Assembly (NCBI GenBank): GCA_028287115.1
Contig: JAQBQF010000117.1
Location: 1 to 64,000 of the forward strand
DNA from: Myxococcales bacterium
GTDB taxonomy: Bacteria > Myxococcota_A > Polyangia > Haliangiales > Haliangiaceae
Length of the DNA: 64,000 bases
Direction: 5' to 3'
The position numbers and the translations under genes are program-made. The first letter of the stretch is position 1. Each line of letters begins with the position of its first letter. The notes under the pieces were generated by a model. The model saw nothing but the letters and a program-made list of their open reading frames with translations, had not been told where the DNA came from and searched no databases. This document shows, in pieces, positions 46,115 to 55,162 of the stretch.

Positions 46115-47206
46115 GTGATCAGTCTGTTCATGTGTGGTGACGTCATGCTCGGCCGCGGAATCGATCAGATTCTTGCGTGTCCTTGTGATCCGACGTTGCA
46201 TGAGGGCTACATCCAGGACGCGCGCGACTATGTCGGAATCGCCGAGGATGTGTCGGGTCCGATCCCGACCGGCGTCGGGCCCGAGTATCCCTGGGGTGAC
46301 GCGCTTTCGATCCTAAACGCGAAGCGTCCCGACGTGCGGATCATCAACCTCGAGACCAGCATCACCTGTTCCAACACGTACGAGCCCGACAAAGGAATTC
46401 ACTATCGCGTTAGCCCGCAGAATGCGTCGGCGCTCGAGGCCGCGCACATCGACGTCTGCGCGCTCGCCAACAACCACGTGCTCGACTGGGGCACTGCAGG
46501 ACTTCTCGATACGTTGTCGAAATTGGACGAGCTCGGCATCGCTCGTTGTGGGGCCGGGCGGGAACCAGAAGAAGCCGTGCGACCAGCGGTGATCGAGCTC
46601 GGTGAACGCGGGCGCGTCCTCGTATTCGGGGTCGGTGGCGTCGACGCCGGCGTTCCATTTTCGTGGGCCGCCGCCGAGGGGCAGCCGGGCGTATTTGTCG
46701 TGCAGGAGTTCGACGAGGTCGCCGCCAGAAGAGTGAGCGAAGCGATCGAGCCGTGGCGACGAAAGGACACGATCATCGTGCTCTCGGTCCACTGGGGCTC
46801 CAACTGGGGCTTCTCGGTCCCGGCACAGCACCGGTGGTTCGCTCACCGAATGATCGACGCGGGCGTGCACGTGCTTCACGGCCATTCTTCGCATCACGTG
46901 AAGGGCATCGAGGTGCGCGAGGGACACCCGATCCTCTACGGCTGCGGCGATCTGTTGACCGATTACGAAGGAATCCAAGGTCACCAGATCTATCGCGGAG
47001 ATCTCGGGTTGCTCTACCTCGTGACGGTTGACGAGGCGGGAACGCTAACGCAACTCGAGATGGTGCCGACGCAGATGCGGCGGTTTCAGGTTCGCCGACC
47101 CGGAGCACCGGAAGTGTGCTGGCTCGCCAATACGATCGCGGAGACCGGGGAGCTACTCGGTTCGACGGTCGCTCTTGAAGGAGACACGTTGAAGCTGAGG
47201 TGGTGA
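46115..47206 (+). CDS. CapA-family (poly-gamma-glutamate synthesis-like) metallophosphatase-fold protein
   Basis: 363 residues with a GTG start. The CapA family motifs are in order: LFMCGDVMLGRGIDQ, DVRIINLETSITCS, IDVCALANNHVLDWGTAGLL, IIVLSVHWGSNWGFSVP, VLHGHSSHHVKGIEVREG, ILYGCGDLLTDYEG. These are the metal-binding positions of the calcineurin-like fold used by CapA/PgsA proteins. No signal peptide is seen, unlike PgsA, so a cytoplasmic role is likelier. The gene stands alone; poly-glutamate synthesis partners (CapB/CapC) are absent, so 'capsule' function is doubtful. Confidence 0.88.
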   Translation: MISLFMCGDVMLGRGIDQILACPCDPTLHEGYIQDARDYVGIAEDVSGPIPTGVGPEYPWGDALSILNAKRPDVRIINLETSITCSNTYEPDKGIHYRVSPQNASALEAAHIDVCALANNHVLDWGTAGLLDTLSKLDELGIARCGAGREPEEAVRPAVIELGERGRVLVFGVGGVDAGVPFSWAAAEGQPGVFVVQEFDEVAARRVSEAIEPWRRKDTIIVLSVHWGSNWGFSVPAQHRWFAHRMIDAGVHVLHGHSSHHVKGIEVREGHPILYGCGDLLTDYEGIQGHQIYRGDLGLLYLVTVDEAGTLTQLEMVPTQMRRFQVRRPGAPEVCWLANTIAETGELLGSTVALEGDTLKLRW

Positions 47207-47243
47207 TCACCGCGGCGCGCTGCGATACATGTACGCGGCATAC

Positions 47244-48350
47244 TCACGGAAGCGCGAGCACGCCGACGTAGGACGGCTTCGTCGCCGTGACCTGCGCAGC
47301 CGTGGGCGAGGGCAGGCCGCTCTGCGGATCGATCGTGAACGGCACGACGGAATCCGAACCCTGATTCGCGGCATATAGAAATGCGCCGCTCGGATCGAGC
47401 GTGAACGATCGAGGTGTCGTGCCTTGCGTGCTCGTGTGACCGACGAGCGAGACCATGCCGGTCCCGGGGGCGATCGCGTATGTGACGATGTTGTTGTCGC
47501 CGCGATTGGAGCCGTACACGAAACGTCCGGACGGATGGACCGATACCTCCGCCGTGGTATTTGCGCCGGTCGCGCCCGCTGCTCGCGTCGACACGGTCTG
47601 CAGCGGAGTCAGCCGTCCCGTCGCGGGATCGAGCGAGAGCGCCGACAGCGTACTATCGACCTCGTTGATCAAGTAGGCGTGGATGCCGTCCGGCGCGAAC
47701 GCGAGGTGCCGCGGCCCGGCGCCGGGTGCCGTCGCGAGCCTCGCATTCGGGGTGAGCATTCCGGTGGCCGCATCGAACGCGAACTGCGCGACGTAGTTCG
47801 CGCCGAGACACGGCACGAACACGTAGCGATTCGACGGATCGGCGATGATCTGGTGCGCGTGAGAGCCGACCACGAGCGTTTGCTGCGGCGCGCCGATGCC
47901 ACTGGTTCGCACCGGCAAGACCGCGACGCTGCCGTCGCCGTAGTTCGCCACGAACACGTACTTGCCCGAGCGATCGACCGAGACATGTGCAGGTCCGGTT
48001 CCTCCGGAGGACGCGTCCTCGAGAAATGCCAGCGCACCCGACGCCTGATCGATCGTATAGGCGCCGACGCGACTCGTCGCTTCACTCACCGCGTACAGGC
48101 GAGTCCGATCGATCGCGAGAAACGACGGGCTCGCTCCAAACGCGGCGATCGATCCCGAAGGTGCGAGCGCGCCGGTCGCCGGGTCGACCGCGTACCACGC
48201 GATGTTCGGACCGTAGCCACCGACGTATGCGACGAGCTTCATCACGGCACTATCGCGAGTGCCGTCGAGCACCGCATCAGAGGCATCGGAGGTCGCACGA
48301 TTTCCGCCGCACGCGCACGCGAGCAACAACACGGCGCACCTGGCGTTCAC
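47244..48350 (-). CDS. Lactonase-family (YVTN) beta-propeller lipoprotein
   Basis: 368 residues. Signal with two overlapping lipobox candidates (LLLACACGG), an Asp/Ala linker, then seven-blade lactonase propeller sequence: VAYVGGYGPNIAWYAVDPAT, RTRLYAVSEATSRVGAYTID, GKYVFVANYGDGSVAVLPV, NRYVFVPCLGANYVAQFAFD, GRFVYGSNRGDNNIVTYAIA, GAFLYAANQGSDSVVPFTID. The family includes 6-phosphogluconolactonase, but the secreted lipoprotein form more likely binds or cleaves another lactone. It is convergent with the CapA gene. Confidence 0.85.
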   Translation of the reverse strand: MNARCAVLLLACACGGNRATSDASDAVLDGTRDSAVMKLVAYVGGYGPNIAWYAVDPATGALAPSGSIAAFGASPSFLAIDRTRLYAVSEATSRVGAYTIDQASGALAFLEDASSGGTGPAHVSVDRSGKYVFVANYGDGSVAVLPVRTSGIGAPQQTLVVGSHAHQIIADPSNRYVFVPCLGANYVAQFAFDAATGMLTPNARLATAPGAGPRHLAFAPDGIHAYLINEVDSTLSALSLDPATGRLTPLQTVSTRAAGATGANTTAEVSVHPSGRFVYGSNRGDNNIVTYAIAPGTGMVSLVGHTSTQGTTPRSFTLDPSGAFLYAANQGSDSVVPFTIDPQSGLPSPTAAQVTATKPSYVGVLALP

Positions 48351-48425
48351 GCGACTAGTATCGACGATTTTCGGTCCGTCCGTTGCCTGTTACAGCACGT
48401 CGCCGCCGGCGTGCCCTACGTGGGA

Positions 48426-49100
48426 TCACGCAGCGGGCTGTCGGCGACTTGCCGATTCGGCACTCGTCGCGCGGCCGAGCTGAGCGATCGCCGCTACGGC
48501 CAACAGGAGAGCGCCCGGAAGGAACAAGATCAGCGCCCGCGCGGTCTGCAGTCCGCCGAGAATGGCGCCCGCGAGATAGCCGATCCACGTGAGTGCCGGC
48601 AACCATGCACCGGCCCTCCTTTCGCCCGGACCGGGTGCCACAAATCGCGTGATCGCCGTCGTCAGCGTGCCCGTCACGACGACCGTCGCCACTCCGGCGA
48701 CGCCAAGACGTTGCACCGCGGCGCTTTGAACGCCCATTGCGAAACCTGTCGCCACGAGGAGTTGCTCGCCGGTAACCGAGATCAACGTGGCAACGACGAG
48801 CATGACGACACCGGCCAGGAACATCGCTCGACTCACGCCCCGGCTCCACGTGTGCTCGGTGGTCACGGTGAGCCGCGCGCCCACTGCGACGCCAAGGCAA
48901 AATGCAGCGAGCGCGAGGAACGGCAGAGCGACGTGGTCGACATCGGGGTGGAGCAGCGCGAGCGCGAGCACGACAGAGTTTCCGGTCATGTTCGCGGTAA
49001 ACACGCCGACGCTCACGAACGCGCGTGCGTCCACGCATCCGGCCGCCAAGCTGAGGAGGAGGAGGAGCGTGTCGTGCGCAGAGTTGCGGGGACCGTCCAC
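48426..49100 (-). CDS. YoaK/DUF1275-family membrane protein
   Basis: 224 residues with about six membrane helices. Characteristic N-terminus: SLAAGCVDARAFVSVGVFTA, NMTGNSVVLALALL; then GARLTVTTEHTWS, GFAMGVQSAAVQRLGVAGVA, VTGTLTTAITRFV. Members are inner-membrane proteins of unknown function, so none is proposed. It stands alone. Confidence 0.88.
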   Translation of the reverse strand: MDGPRNSAHDTLLLLLSLAAGCVDARAFVSVGVFTANMTGNSVVLALALLHPDVDHVALPFLALAAFCLGVAVGARLTVTTEHTWSRGVSRAMFLAGVVMLVVATLISVTGEQLLVATGFAMGVQSAAVQRLGVAGVATVVVTGTLTTAITRFVAPGPGERRAGAWLPALTWIGYLAGAILGGLQTARALILFLPGALLLAVAAIAQLGRATSAESASRRQPAA

Positions 49101-49221
49101 TGTCGTGAGCTATCACGGAGCACCGCAGGTCGCGAGCCGCGTGCAATCTCGGCCGCGGCCGGCAGCTCCGGACCTATCGTCGACCGATGCGACGCACGAG
49201 TGACGTCAGGTGCTGGATGGA

Positions 49222-50019
49222 TCAGTTGTTCGAACCCGTGCGGGTAAACCGAACGGAACCGCCGGGCCGGATCGCGAAAAATGCGCCGAGATCCGCGTGG
49301 GAAATCACGGCGAGGATCGGATAGCCACCGGTGGTCGGGTGCTCGGGCCCGAGGACGATGGGCGCGCCGTCGCCCGGAATCTCGATGGCACCGATCACCA
49401 TGGGTCGCGATGTCTCGCGCACATGCTCGGCGCGCGGGATCGCTGGACCTTCGAGGCGCGTGCCGACGCGGTTGCTCGACGAATGCACGCGGTACGCCGC
49501 GGCGGTGAGCTTCGCGAGCATGTCCGCGGGAAACGCCTCGGGATCGGGGCCGGCGAGCACGCGGATCACGTCGCGCGCGTCGAATGCCTCGTGGTCGAAC
49601 GGAACGAGCTCGTCCGCACCCGCGGAATCGATCCGATCACCTGGCCGCACGAGCGCGCCGAGGCCCGCCGACAGCTGGGTACCGCGCCCGCCGAGCACGA
49701 GCGGCGCCTCCACACCGCCGCGGATCGCGAGATAAGCGACGCGCCGTGGCTCGCTCGCGATCACGAGCTCGTCACCCGCGCGCAGCATGCGCGCACCGAG
49801 CTCGCTGCCGACGAGCGTATCGGCGATGGCGCGCACGACGAGCTCTCCGAGCACTTCGAGCGCGGGGGAGCCGTCCTCGTTGAGCGCGTGGCGATTCGCG
49901 GCGGTGTGGAGCTCGCGCACGAGCGCACCACCTGGCGGAACCGCTTCGTGCATTCGGCCGGGGCGTCCTCTGTCCTGCACGGTGACCATCCCGACCGCGT
50001 TGACGACAACGAGGCTCAC
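49222..50019 (-). CDS. pxpC: 5-oxoprolinase subunit C (PxpC, KipA-like)
   Basis: 265 residues from a GTG at 50019 that overlaps the stop of pxpB (GTGA). Motifs: VNAVGMVTVQDRGRPGRMHE, VPPGGALVRELHTAANRHAL, GTQLSAGLGALVRPGDRI, VHSSSNRVGTRLEGP and TGGYPILAVISHADLGAF. It forms the carboxyltransferase-like catalytic complex with PxpB that hydrolyses 5-oxoproline to glutamate using ATP, with PxpA. Last gene of pxpABC. The longer frame upstream lies within pxpB and is discounted. Confidence 0.92.
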   Translation of the reverse strand: MSLVVVNAVGMVTVQDRGRPGRMHEAVPPGGALVRELHTAANRHALNEDGSPALEVLGELVVRAIADTLVGSELGARMLRAGDELVIASEPRRVAYLAIRGGVEAPLVLGGRGTQLSAGLGALVRPGDRIDSAGADELVPFDHEAFDARDVIRVLAGPDPEAFPADMLAKLTAAAYRVHSSSNRVGTRLEGPAIPRAEHVRETSRPMVIGAIEIPGDGAPIVLGPEHPTTGGYPILAVISHADLGAFFAIRPGGSVRFTRTGSNN

Positions 50020-50600
50020 GACACGAACCTCACGCGATCGCCGAGACGCAGCAGCGAGCCGTCGGTGCCGAACATCTTCATGCCGACGATGTGGCCGATC
50101 AGGTGCCAACCTCCGGGCGAATCGAACGGATACACCGCGGTGTATGCGCCCGCGACGCCGATCGATCCTGCCGGCACTCGCGGCCGCGGCGTTGCACGAC
50201 GGGGCAGGACGAGCCGCGCGTCGAGCCCGGCGAGATACGCAAAGCCGGGTGCGAAGCCCATCGACTCGACGCTATAGGTTGCCGTCGCGTGCAGCCGCTT
50301 CACCTCGGCTGTCGTGATGCCCGTCGCACGTGCTACCTCGTCTAGATCGGGACCGTCGTAGGCGGCGCGGAGCTCGATGTCACGCACGGGCTCGGGATCG
50401 TCGGTCGCGTTTGCTAGCGCGCGGATGCGCTCGGGATCGACGTGGGGTGGCCCGGCGAAGTAAGCCGCGACGTCGTCTCGTGCCACGACGACATCGATCA
50501 CGCCCGGCCACCGCCGTACCTCGCGCACGATCGCGCGCGAGGGAACAGCGGCGCGCGCGAACCGGATCGCACGGTCGCCGAGCGCTACCCAGTCAGCCAC
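50016..50600 (-). CDS. pxpB: 5-oxoprolinase subunit B (PxpB, KipI-like)
   Basis: 194 residues: WVALGDRAIRFARAAVPS, then VVVARDDVAAYFAGP, VRDIELRAAYDGPDLDEVAR, TGITTAEVKRLHATATYSVE, SMGFAPGFAYLAGLDARLVL, PAGSIGVAGAYTAVYPFDSP and GGWHLIGHIVGMKMF. These are the KipI/allophanate hydrolase subunit 1 motifs. It starts eight bases before the pxpA stop and overlaps pxpC by four bases, so the operon is tightly coupled. Confidence 0.93.
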   Translation of the reverse strand: MADWVALGDRAIRFARAAVPSRAIVREVRRWPGVIDVVVARDDVAAYFAGPPHVDPERIRALANATDDPEPVRDIELRAAYDGPDLDEVARATGITTAEVKRLHATATYSVESMGFAPGFAYLAGLDARLVLPRRATPRPRVPAGSIGVAGAYTAVYPFDSPGGWHLIGHIVGMKMFGTDGSLLRLGDRVRFVS

Positions 50601-51264
50601 GTAGTGCCTCGCGAACGGCGCGCGCGATCGCGATCGCCCCCGGTGTATCGGAGTGGACGCAGATCGTATCGACCTCCGGCGCGAGCGCCGTCGCTTGGGC
50701 GGCGGCCTCGGTGGGATCGGTGATCAGCGCATCGGGCTCGCTGCGAGGCGCGAGCGTACCGTCGGGGCGCATGCGCCGATCTGCGAAGCCTTCACGCGCA
50801 TAGCGGAGACCGAGCAGCTTCGCCGCGTTTCGCAGCTCGCCGCGCGGCGAGCCGATCACGACGACACCTGCACCGAGGGCGTCGACAATCCCCTCGAGCA
50901 CCGCGTGAGCGATCGTCTCGTTCGTGGCCGCGTCGTGATAGAGCGCGCCGTGCGGCTTGACCGAGCCGATCGTCAGCGCATGCTGCCGCGCGATGGTTGC
51001 AAGCGTGGCGCACTGTTCGGCGATCGTCGCGGCGAGCGCATCCGGCGCGATCTGGATCGTGCGCCTCCCGAAGTGTTCGCGGTCCGGATAGGATGGATGC
51101 GCACCGGCGCGCGGCCCCTGGTCTCGAGCGCAGAACGCGACGAGGCGCTCCATCGATGCCGGGTTCCCCGCGTGACCGCCGCACGCGATGTTGAGCACGT
51201 CGAACAGCGCCCACAGTTCCTCGCGCTCGTCCTCGTGTTCGCCGGCGTCGAGGTTCAGCAGCAT
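50593..51264 (-). CDS. pxpA: 5-oxoprolinase subunit A (PxpA, LamB/YcsF family)
   Basis: 223 residues: LLNLDAGEHEDEREELWALF, VLNIACGGHAGNPASMERLV, GAHPSYPDREHFGRRTI, IGSVKPHGALYHDAATNETI, and VDTICVHSDTPGAIAIARAV. These are the LamB/YcsF signature stretches. It is usually about 245 residues, so slightly short at the N-terminus. First gene of pxpABC, which removes pyroglutamate formed spontaneously from glutamine or glutamate. Confidence 0.93.
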   Translation of the reverse strand: MLLNLDAGEHEDEREELWALFDVLNIACGGHAGNPASMERLVAFCARDQGPRAGAHPSYPDREHFGRRTIQIAPDALAATIAEQCATLATIARQHALTIGSVKPHGALYHDAATNETIAHAVLEGIVDALGAGVVVIGSPRGELRNAAKLLGLRYAREGFADRRMRPDGTLAPRSEPDALITDPTEAAAQATALAPEVDTICVHSDTPGAIAIARAVREALRG

Positions 51265-51344
51265 GACCTCTCGAGTGTACTGCCGCGATGCCCGATGTGG
51301 TCGGAGCGGCTTCCGGAGCGCCGTGACGGAGCCGAGCTCCGAGA

Positions 51345-53498
51345 TCAGGCGTGCACGACCTCGTCGATCGCCTTGAGCAGCTCACCGTGATCGAATGGCT
51401 TCTCGATGCACCGGTTCGGCACCGTTGCGAGGAAGCTTTGCGCGCGCGCCGTGTAGACGCCGCCCGTCATGAACAAGAACCGTCGTTCGAGCCCGGGGTG
51501 ATTCGCACGGACCGTTTCGTAGAGGTCCATGCCCGTGACGCCGGGCATCATCAAATCGGTGAGCACGGCGTCGAAGCGTCTGTCATCGCGCAGGATGTCG
51601 AGCGCCTGATGCGCCCCTTCCGCGGTCACCGTGTCGTACGCGTCCGCGAAATGCCTCGCAAACGCGACGAGCAACGTCGGCTCGTCGTCGACCACGAGTA
51701 CCCGAGGTCGCGCCCGCGTGGACCGCGTGACCGCGCGCTGATCGATCGTCGCCGGAACGCGCTCGGGTGGCGGCGCGGCGGGAAACGTGACGCGGAAGGT
51801 CGTCGCCCCCGGCGAGGACTCGAACGCGATCTCACCCTGGAGCTCGGTGACGATGCGGTGGCACATCGGCAGGCCGAGCCCGGTGCCCGCGCCGATCGGC
51901 TTCGTCGTGAAGAACGGGTCGAAGACGCGACTCCCTATTTCGGGCGTGATGCCACATCCGCTGTCGCTGATCTCGATGACCGCGCGCCCGGCCGGGTCGC
52001 TGCGCGTTGTCACGCGAATCACGTGCTCGGTGGATGCACCTTCCGGGATCGCGTCCGCGGCGTTCATCAGGAGGTTGAGGAACACCTGCCCGAGCCCGCC
52101 ACGGGTGGCGAGCGCAGGCGGGGTCGGCCCATAGCTGCGGACGACCTGCGCCTTCGAGGAGATCGCTCGCTCCGCAAGCGCGAGCGTAGAGTCGAGGAGC
52201 GCAGGCACGTCGACGGCCTCGCGCGGCTCATCGTGGATGCGAGACAGCATCTTCAGATCGCGCACGATCCCGAGCACGCGGTCGGTGCCTTCGCGAACGT
52301 GGCCGAGCGAAGCCTGGAGCTTTGCGGTTCGCTCGTGATCGCGCATCGCCACGACCTCGCGGGATGCGATCTCGAGGCTGAGCTTCACGTACGTCAGCGG
52401 GTTATTGATCTCGTGTGCGACGCCTGCCGCGAGCGCGCCGATCGAAGCCAGTCGATCCGAGACCGCCGCTTGCTCGCGCAGCCGATGCTGCTCGGTCACG
52501 TCGCGGAGGACCACGAGGCGCGCCGGCTTGCCCTCGAAATCGACCAGCTGCGCCGTGCCGGCCTGGACCCGTCGCACCCCTCCTTCGGCCCCGAGGACGC
52601 GGTACTCGTGACGCGCGTCGCTCACTTCGTTCGTCGCCGATCGGCGCATCGCGAGCATGATCTCCTCGCGATCCTCGGGCGGGGCGAAGTCGAGCAGATG
52701 GCGGCCGACGAGGTCCTCGAGCCGCCTCGCACCGAAGATCTCGATGAGCGCCGCATTCCCCCAGCGCACCACGCCATCGCTGTGGATCATGACGCCGTCG
52801 GGTAGCCGCTCGATCAGCTGCTGGTACTCGTGCCGCGACGTGCGGAGGGCGGCGATGCTCGCTTCGAGCTCGCGTTGTTGCCGCGCGACGCCGCGCCAGA
52901 CTTCGCCGAATGCGCCGACGAGCCGCGCGGTACGACCGATTCGCGCCGGCAGGGTGTGCGAGGGCGGTGGCAAGAGCACGAGCCGCGAGCGGCGGCCCGA
53001 AAGCGCCTGTTCCTCGATCTTCGAGGCGGGAAGGCCCAGTAGGCGGGGCACCGCCGCGACATTTGCGTGGCAGATCCGGAAGTACATGATCGACTCGCGA
53101 TAACCCGCGAGCAACTCGCCGGTAATCACGAGACGTCCGGACGGCAGCCACTCGTTCCGCACGATCACGTTCGAAAACATCGCGGGCGCGACGAGCCGCA
53201 CGCCAACTTCGTAGAGCTGGCGCGGACTCACGAGCAGCTGCCCGGCACGACGGAGAAGATCGAATGACGGTACCTTGAGCATGCGCGCGCCGATCTCCTC
53301 GGCGGTCAGCGTGTCGCCGCAGACGCTCTCGATCCTGTCCAGGAGCTCGACGAAGACGTCCCAGTCAATGCGCGCGTTCGGATCCCGCAGCTCGGTGAGC
53401 GAGCAGGGAAAGCCCTTCACCAGCGTCTCGATCGAGACTTCAGTTCCTTCGAGAGCCTCGAAGATGATGCGGGTCGCCCGACACGATACCTCCCGCAT
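51345..53498 (-). CDS. Hybrid sensor histidine kinase with C-terminal receiver
   Basis: 717 residues, no membrane helix, so cytoplasmic. Order: residues ~20-190 resemble the arabinose-operon-regulator-like (PF12625) domain (LVKGFPCSLTELRDPNARID; VPRLLGLPASKIEEQAL); PAS ~225-340 (IERLPDGVMIHSDGVVRWGN, NEVSDARHEYRVLGAEGGVR); HisKA with His362 in IGALAAGVAHEINNPLTYVK; ATPase N box GQVFLNLLMNAADAIPEG, ISDSGCGITPEI, FFTTKPIGAGTGLGL; receiver ~598-717 with DDE, Asp648 in VLTDLMMPGVTGMDLYE and the conserved Lys near 700 (CIEKPF). No partner response regulator is adjacent. Confidence 0.93.
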   Translation of the reverse strand: MREVSCRATRIIFEALEGTEVSIETLVKGFPCSLTELRDPNARIDWDVFVELLDRIESVCGDTLTAEEIGARMLKVPSFDLLRRAGQLLVSPRQLYEVGVRLVAPAMFSNVIVRNEWLPSGRLVITGELLAGYRESIMYFRICHANVAAVPRLLGLPASKIEEQALSGRRSRLVLLPPPSHTLPARIGRTARLVGAFGEVWRGVARQQRELEASIAALRTSRHEYQQLIERLPDGVMIHSDGVVRWGNAALIEIFGARRLEDLVGRHLLDFAPPEDREEIMLAMRRSATNEVSDARHEYRVLGAEGGVRRVQAGTAQLVDFEGKPARLVVLRDVTEQHRLREQAAVSDRLASIGALAAGVAHEINNPLTYVKLSLEIASREVVAMRDHERTAKLQASLGHVREGTDRVLGIVRDLKMLSRIHDEPREAVDVPALLDSTLALAERAISSKAQVVRSYGPTPPALATRGGLGQVFLNLLMNAADAIPEGASTEHVIRVTTRSDPAGRAVIEISDSGCGITPEIGSRVFDPFFTTKPIGAGTGLGLPMCHRIVTELQGEIAFESSPGATTFRVTFPAAPPPERVPATIDQRAVTRSTRARPRVLVVDDEPTLLVAFARHFADAYDTVTAEGAHQALDILRDDRRFDAVLTDLMMPGVTGMDLYETVRANHPGLERRFLFMTGGVYTARAQSFLATVPNRCIEKPFDHGELLKAIDEVVHA

Positions 53499-53585
53499 TG
53501 CGACCCACTCTACACCACCCGTGCCGGCGTTCTTCGCAGGCGTTACAGCGAAGTCGGTGTCGCACTTTGCGCGGCGCTTGGGGGC

Positions 53586-54065
53586 TCACCCGGGTCCGGA
53601 ATTTTCCCATTCGACCGGAACTCCGCACTCGTCGCACTGCTCCTGCACGAAGTCCATCCACTCGCGTGCTTCACGCATGATCTGATCGAGCTCCATCGCG
53701 TGGACATTCAGCACCGCGGCGATCCGTCCGTAGCGGTCGGCGATCACCAGGCAGGGCGCGGTTGCACCGAGGTGCTTCAGCACTTCGAGTACGTTGCGAG
53801 AGATCTCGTCGTCTGACGGCGTACTCGGCACGTGAACGAGCACGAGCCCGACGTGCTGCTCCTCCCAAGCGGGCTGTTCGGCTCTCAGCGCATGCTCGAC
53901 GGCGTTACATGTCGTGCAGTCCGCATCGTGCAAGATAGCGGCGAGCATGTCCTGTCGCTGCCAGAGCCGGTCGGTGCCCCAGTCGCGGTCCTCGGCGTCC
54001 TTGAGCTGAAAGATCGGTAGGCTGTAGTCGAACACGATCGATTCTCGAAGCATGGCGCGTACCAC
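53586..54065 (-). CDS. Thioredoxin-like protein, two CxxC motifs
   Basis: 159 residues from a GTG at 54065 supported by AGGAGG four bases upstream; the ATG 12 bases later lacks a site. The centre looks thioredoxin-like: LAAILHDADCTTCNAVEHAL, HVGLVLVHVPSTPSDDEISR, then ATAPCLVIADRYGRIAAVLN. A second CxxC lies near the C-terminus (EQCDECGVPVEWEN). No signal peptide. It may be a redox or electron-carrier partner; its family is not certain. Next gene downstream is in another direction. Confidence 0.6.
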   Translation of the reverse strand: MVRAMLRESIVFDYSLPIFQLKDAEDRDWGTDRLWQRQDMLAAILHDADCTTCNAVEHALRAEQPAWEEQHVGLVLVHVPSTPSDDEISRNVLEVLKHLGATAPCLVIADRYGRIAAVLNVHAMELDQIMREAREWMDFVQEQCDECGVPVEWENSGPG

Positions 54066-54120
54066 GCAACCTCCTGGGGCTTCGGTCAGACGCAGGACGT
54101 CAGCGCGCGTCGTCAGAGGG

Positions 54121-55095
54121 TCAGCGTCGCGGATGAGCGATCCATCCGCGGATCGCCATCGCGATCTCGCGAGGTGCGTCCTCCGGCGCGTGGTGCCCCG
54201 CCGCGCCCAGCGCCTTGATCTCGAGGTTCGGGATCGTGCGCTTGGCCCACTCGACGATGGCGGGTGCGTTGCTCATCGTGTTGCCATCGAACGTGAGCAG
54301 GAGCGTCGCGACGTGCCGAGCGCTGCTCAGCCACTCGGCGTTGCGCGTGACGACCGCCATGACCTCTGCCGGCTCGCCTTCGATCGGGATCGAGCGCGTC
54401 CACTGCAACATCGGGCGGCGCGACTTCGCATCGGGGAACGGGGCGTTGTACTCGGCGCGATCGGCGGCCGAGAGCCCATGCTTCACGCCGTGGTCTAGCG
54501 ACTTCGGCAAGAAGCCGTTGTCTTCGAGCACGAGCTTCTCACCCACGCCCGGCGTGCGCAGCGCGCGGAACAGCTCGGCGCCCTGCGGCGGGTACTCGGA
54601 CCAGTGCATCGACTGCAGGATCGTCTCGAACACGACGACACCGCGCACGCGATCGGCGTGACGGGACGCCCAGTCGATCGCGAGCACGCCGCCCCAGTCG
54701 TAGCCGACCAGCACGACGTCACGAAGGTCCATCGCGTCGAACCAGGCATCGAGATAGCGCGCATGATCGGCGTAGTGGTAAGCGCTCTCGGGCTTTCCGG
54801 ATTGCCCCATACCGATCAGGTCGGGCGCGAGGCAGCGATGGTGATCGGCGAGGAGCGGGAGCACGTTGCGCCACACGTAGGACGACGTCGGGTTGCCGTG
54901 AAGAAACACGACCGGAGAGCCCGCACCGAGCTCGCGATAGGACACGAACGAGTCGAGGGCATCGGCGCGATGGATGGACGCGATCTGCGAAGAGGTCGTC
55001 ATAGAACTGCTCTTTGGTGGGTTGGTTTCCGTCGACGAGGATGGATGACACGAGGCCAGCACGGCCACGGTGATCGCGGCTGAGGAGCGATGCAT
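54121..55095 (-). CDS. Haloalkane dehalogenase with lipoprotein signal (HLD-II-like)
   Basis: 324 residues from the ATG at 55095, giving MHRSSAAITVAVLASC with a possible lipobox LASC. Without it, an internal ATG at 55002 would leave a cytoplasmic enzyme. Dehalogenase core: FLHGNPTSSYVWRNVLPLL (halide-stabilising Asn68), PDLIGMGQSGKPE, VLVGYDWGGVLAIDWASRHA (nucleophile Asp133, halide Trp134), VVVFETILQSMHWSEYPPQG (acid Glu157, as in LinB/HLD-II) and GAAGHHAPEDAPREIA (base His302). The residues support hydrolytic dehalogenation or a related epoxide hydrolase activity. Divergent from a LysR gene. Confidence 0.85.
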   Translation of the reverse strand: MHRSSAAITVAVLASCHPSSSTETNPPKSSSMTTSSQIASIHRADALDSFVSYRELGAGSPVVFLHGNPTSSYVWRNVLPLLADHHRCLAPDLIGMGQSGKPESAYHYADHARYLDAWFDAMDLRDVVLVGYDWGGVLAIDWASRHADRVRGVVVFETILQSMHWSEYPPQGAELFRALRTPGVGEKLVLEDNGFLPKSLDHGVKHGLSAADRAEYNAPFPDAKSRRPMLQWTRSIPIEGEPAEVMAVVTRNAEWLSSARHVATLLLTFDGNTMSNAPAIVEWAKRTIPNLEIKALGAAGHHAPEDAPREIAMAIRGWIAHPRR

Positions 55096-55130
55096 GCGGC
55101 TAGCTTGCGTCCGCGCACCTTGTTCTGGAA

Positions 55131-55157
55131 GTGATGATTCATGACGTGTAACATCAC
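55131..55157. promoter_or_regulatory. Dyad (candidate LysR box) between dehalogenase and LysR genes
   Basis: Arms GTGATG and CATCAC around 15 bases, in the 67-bp divergent gap. The right arm ends five bases before the LysR start codon. Regulation by the LysR protein is inferred. Confidence 0.42.
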
Positions 55158-55162
55158 CGGCC

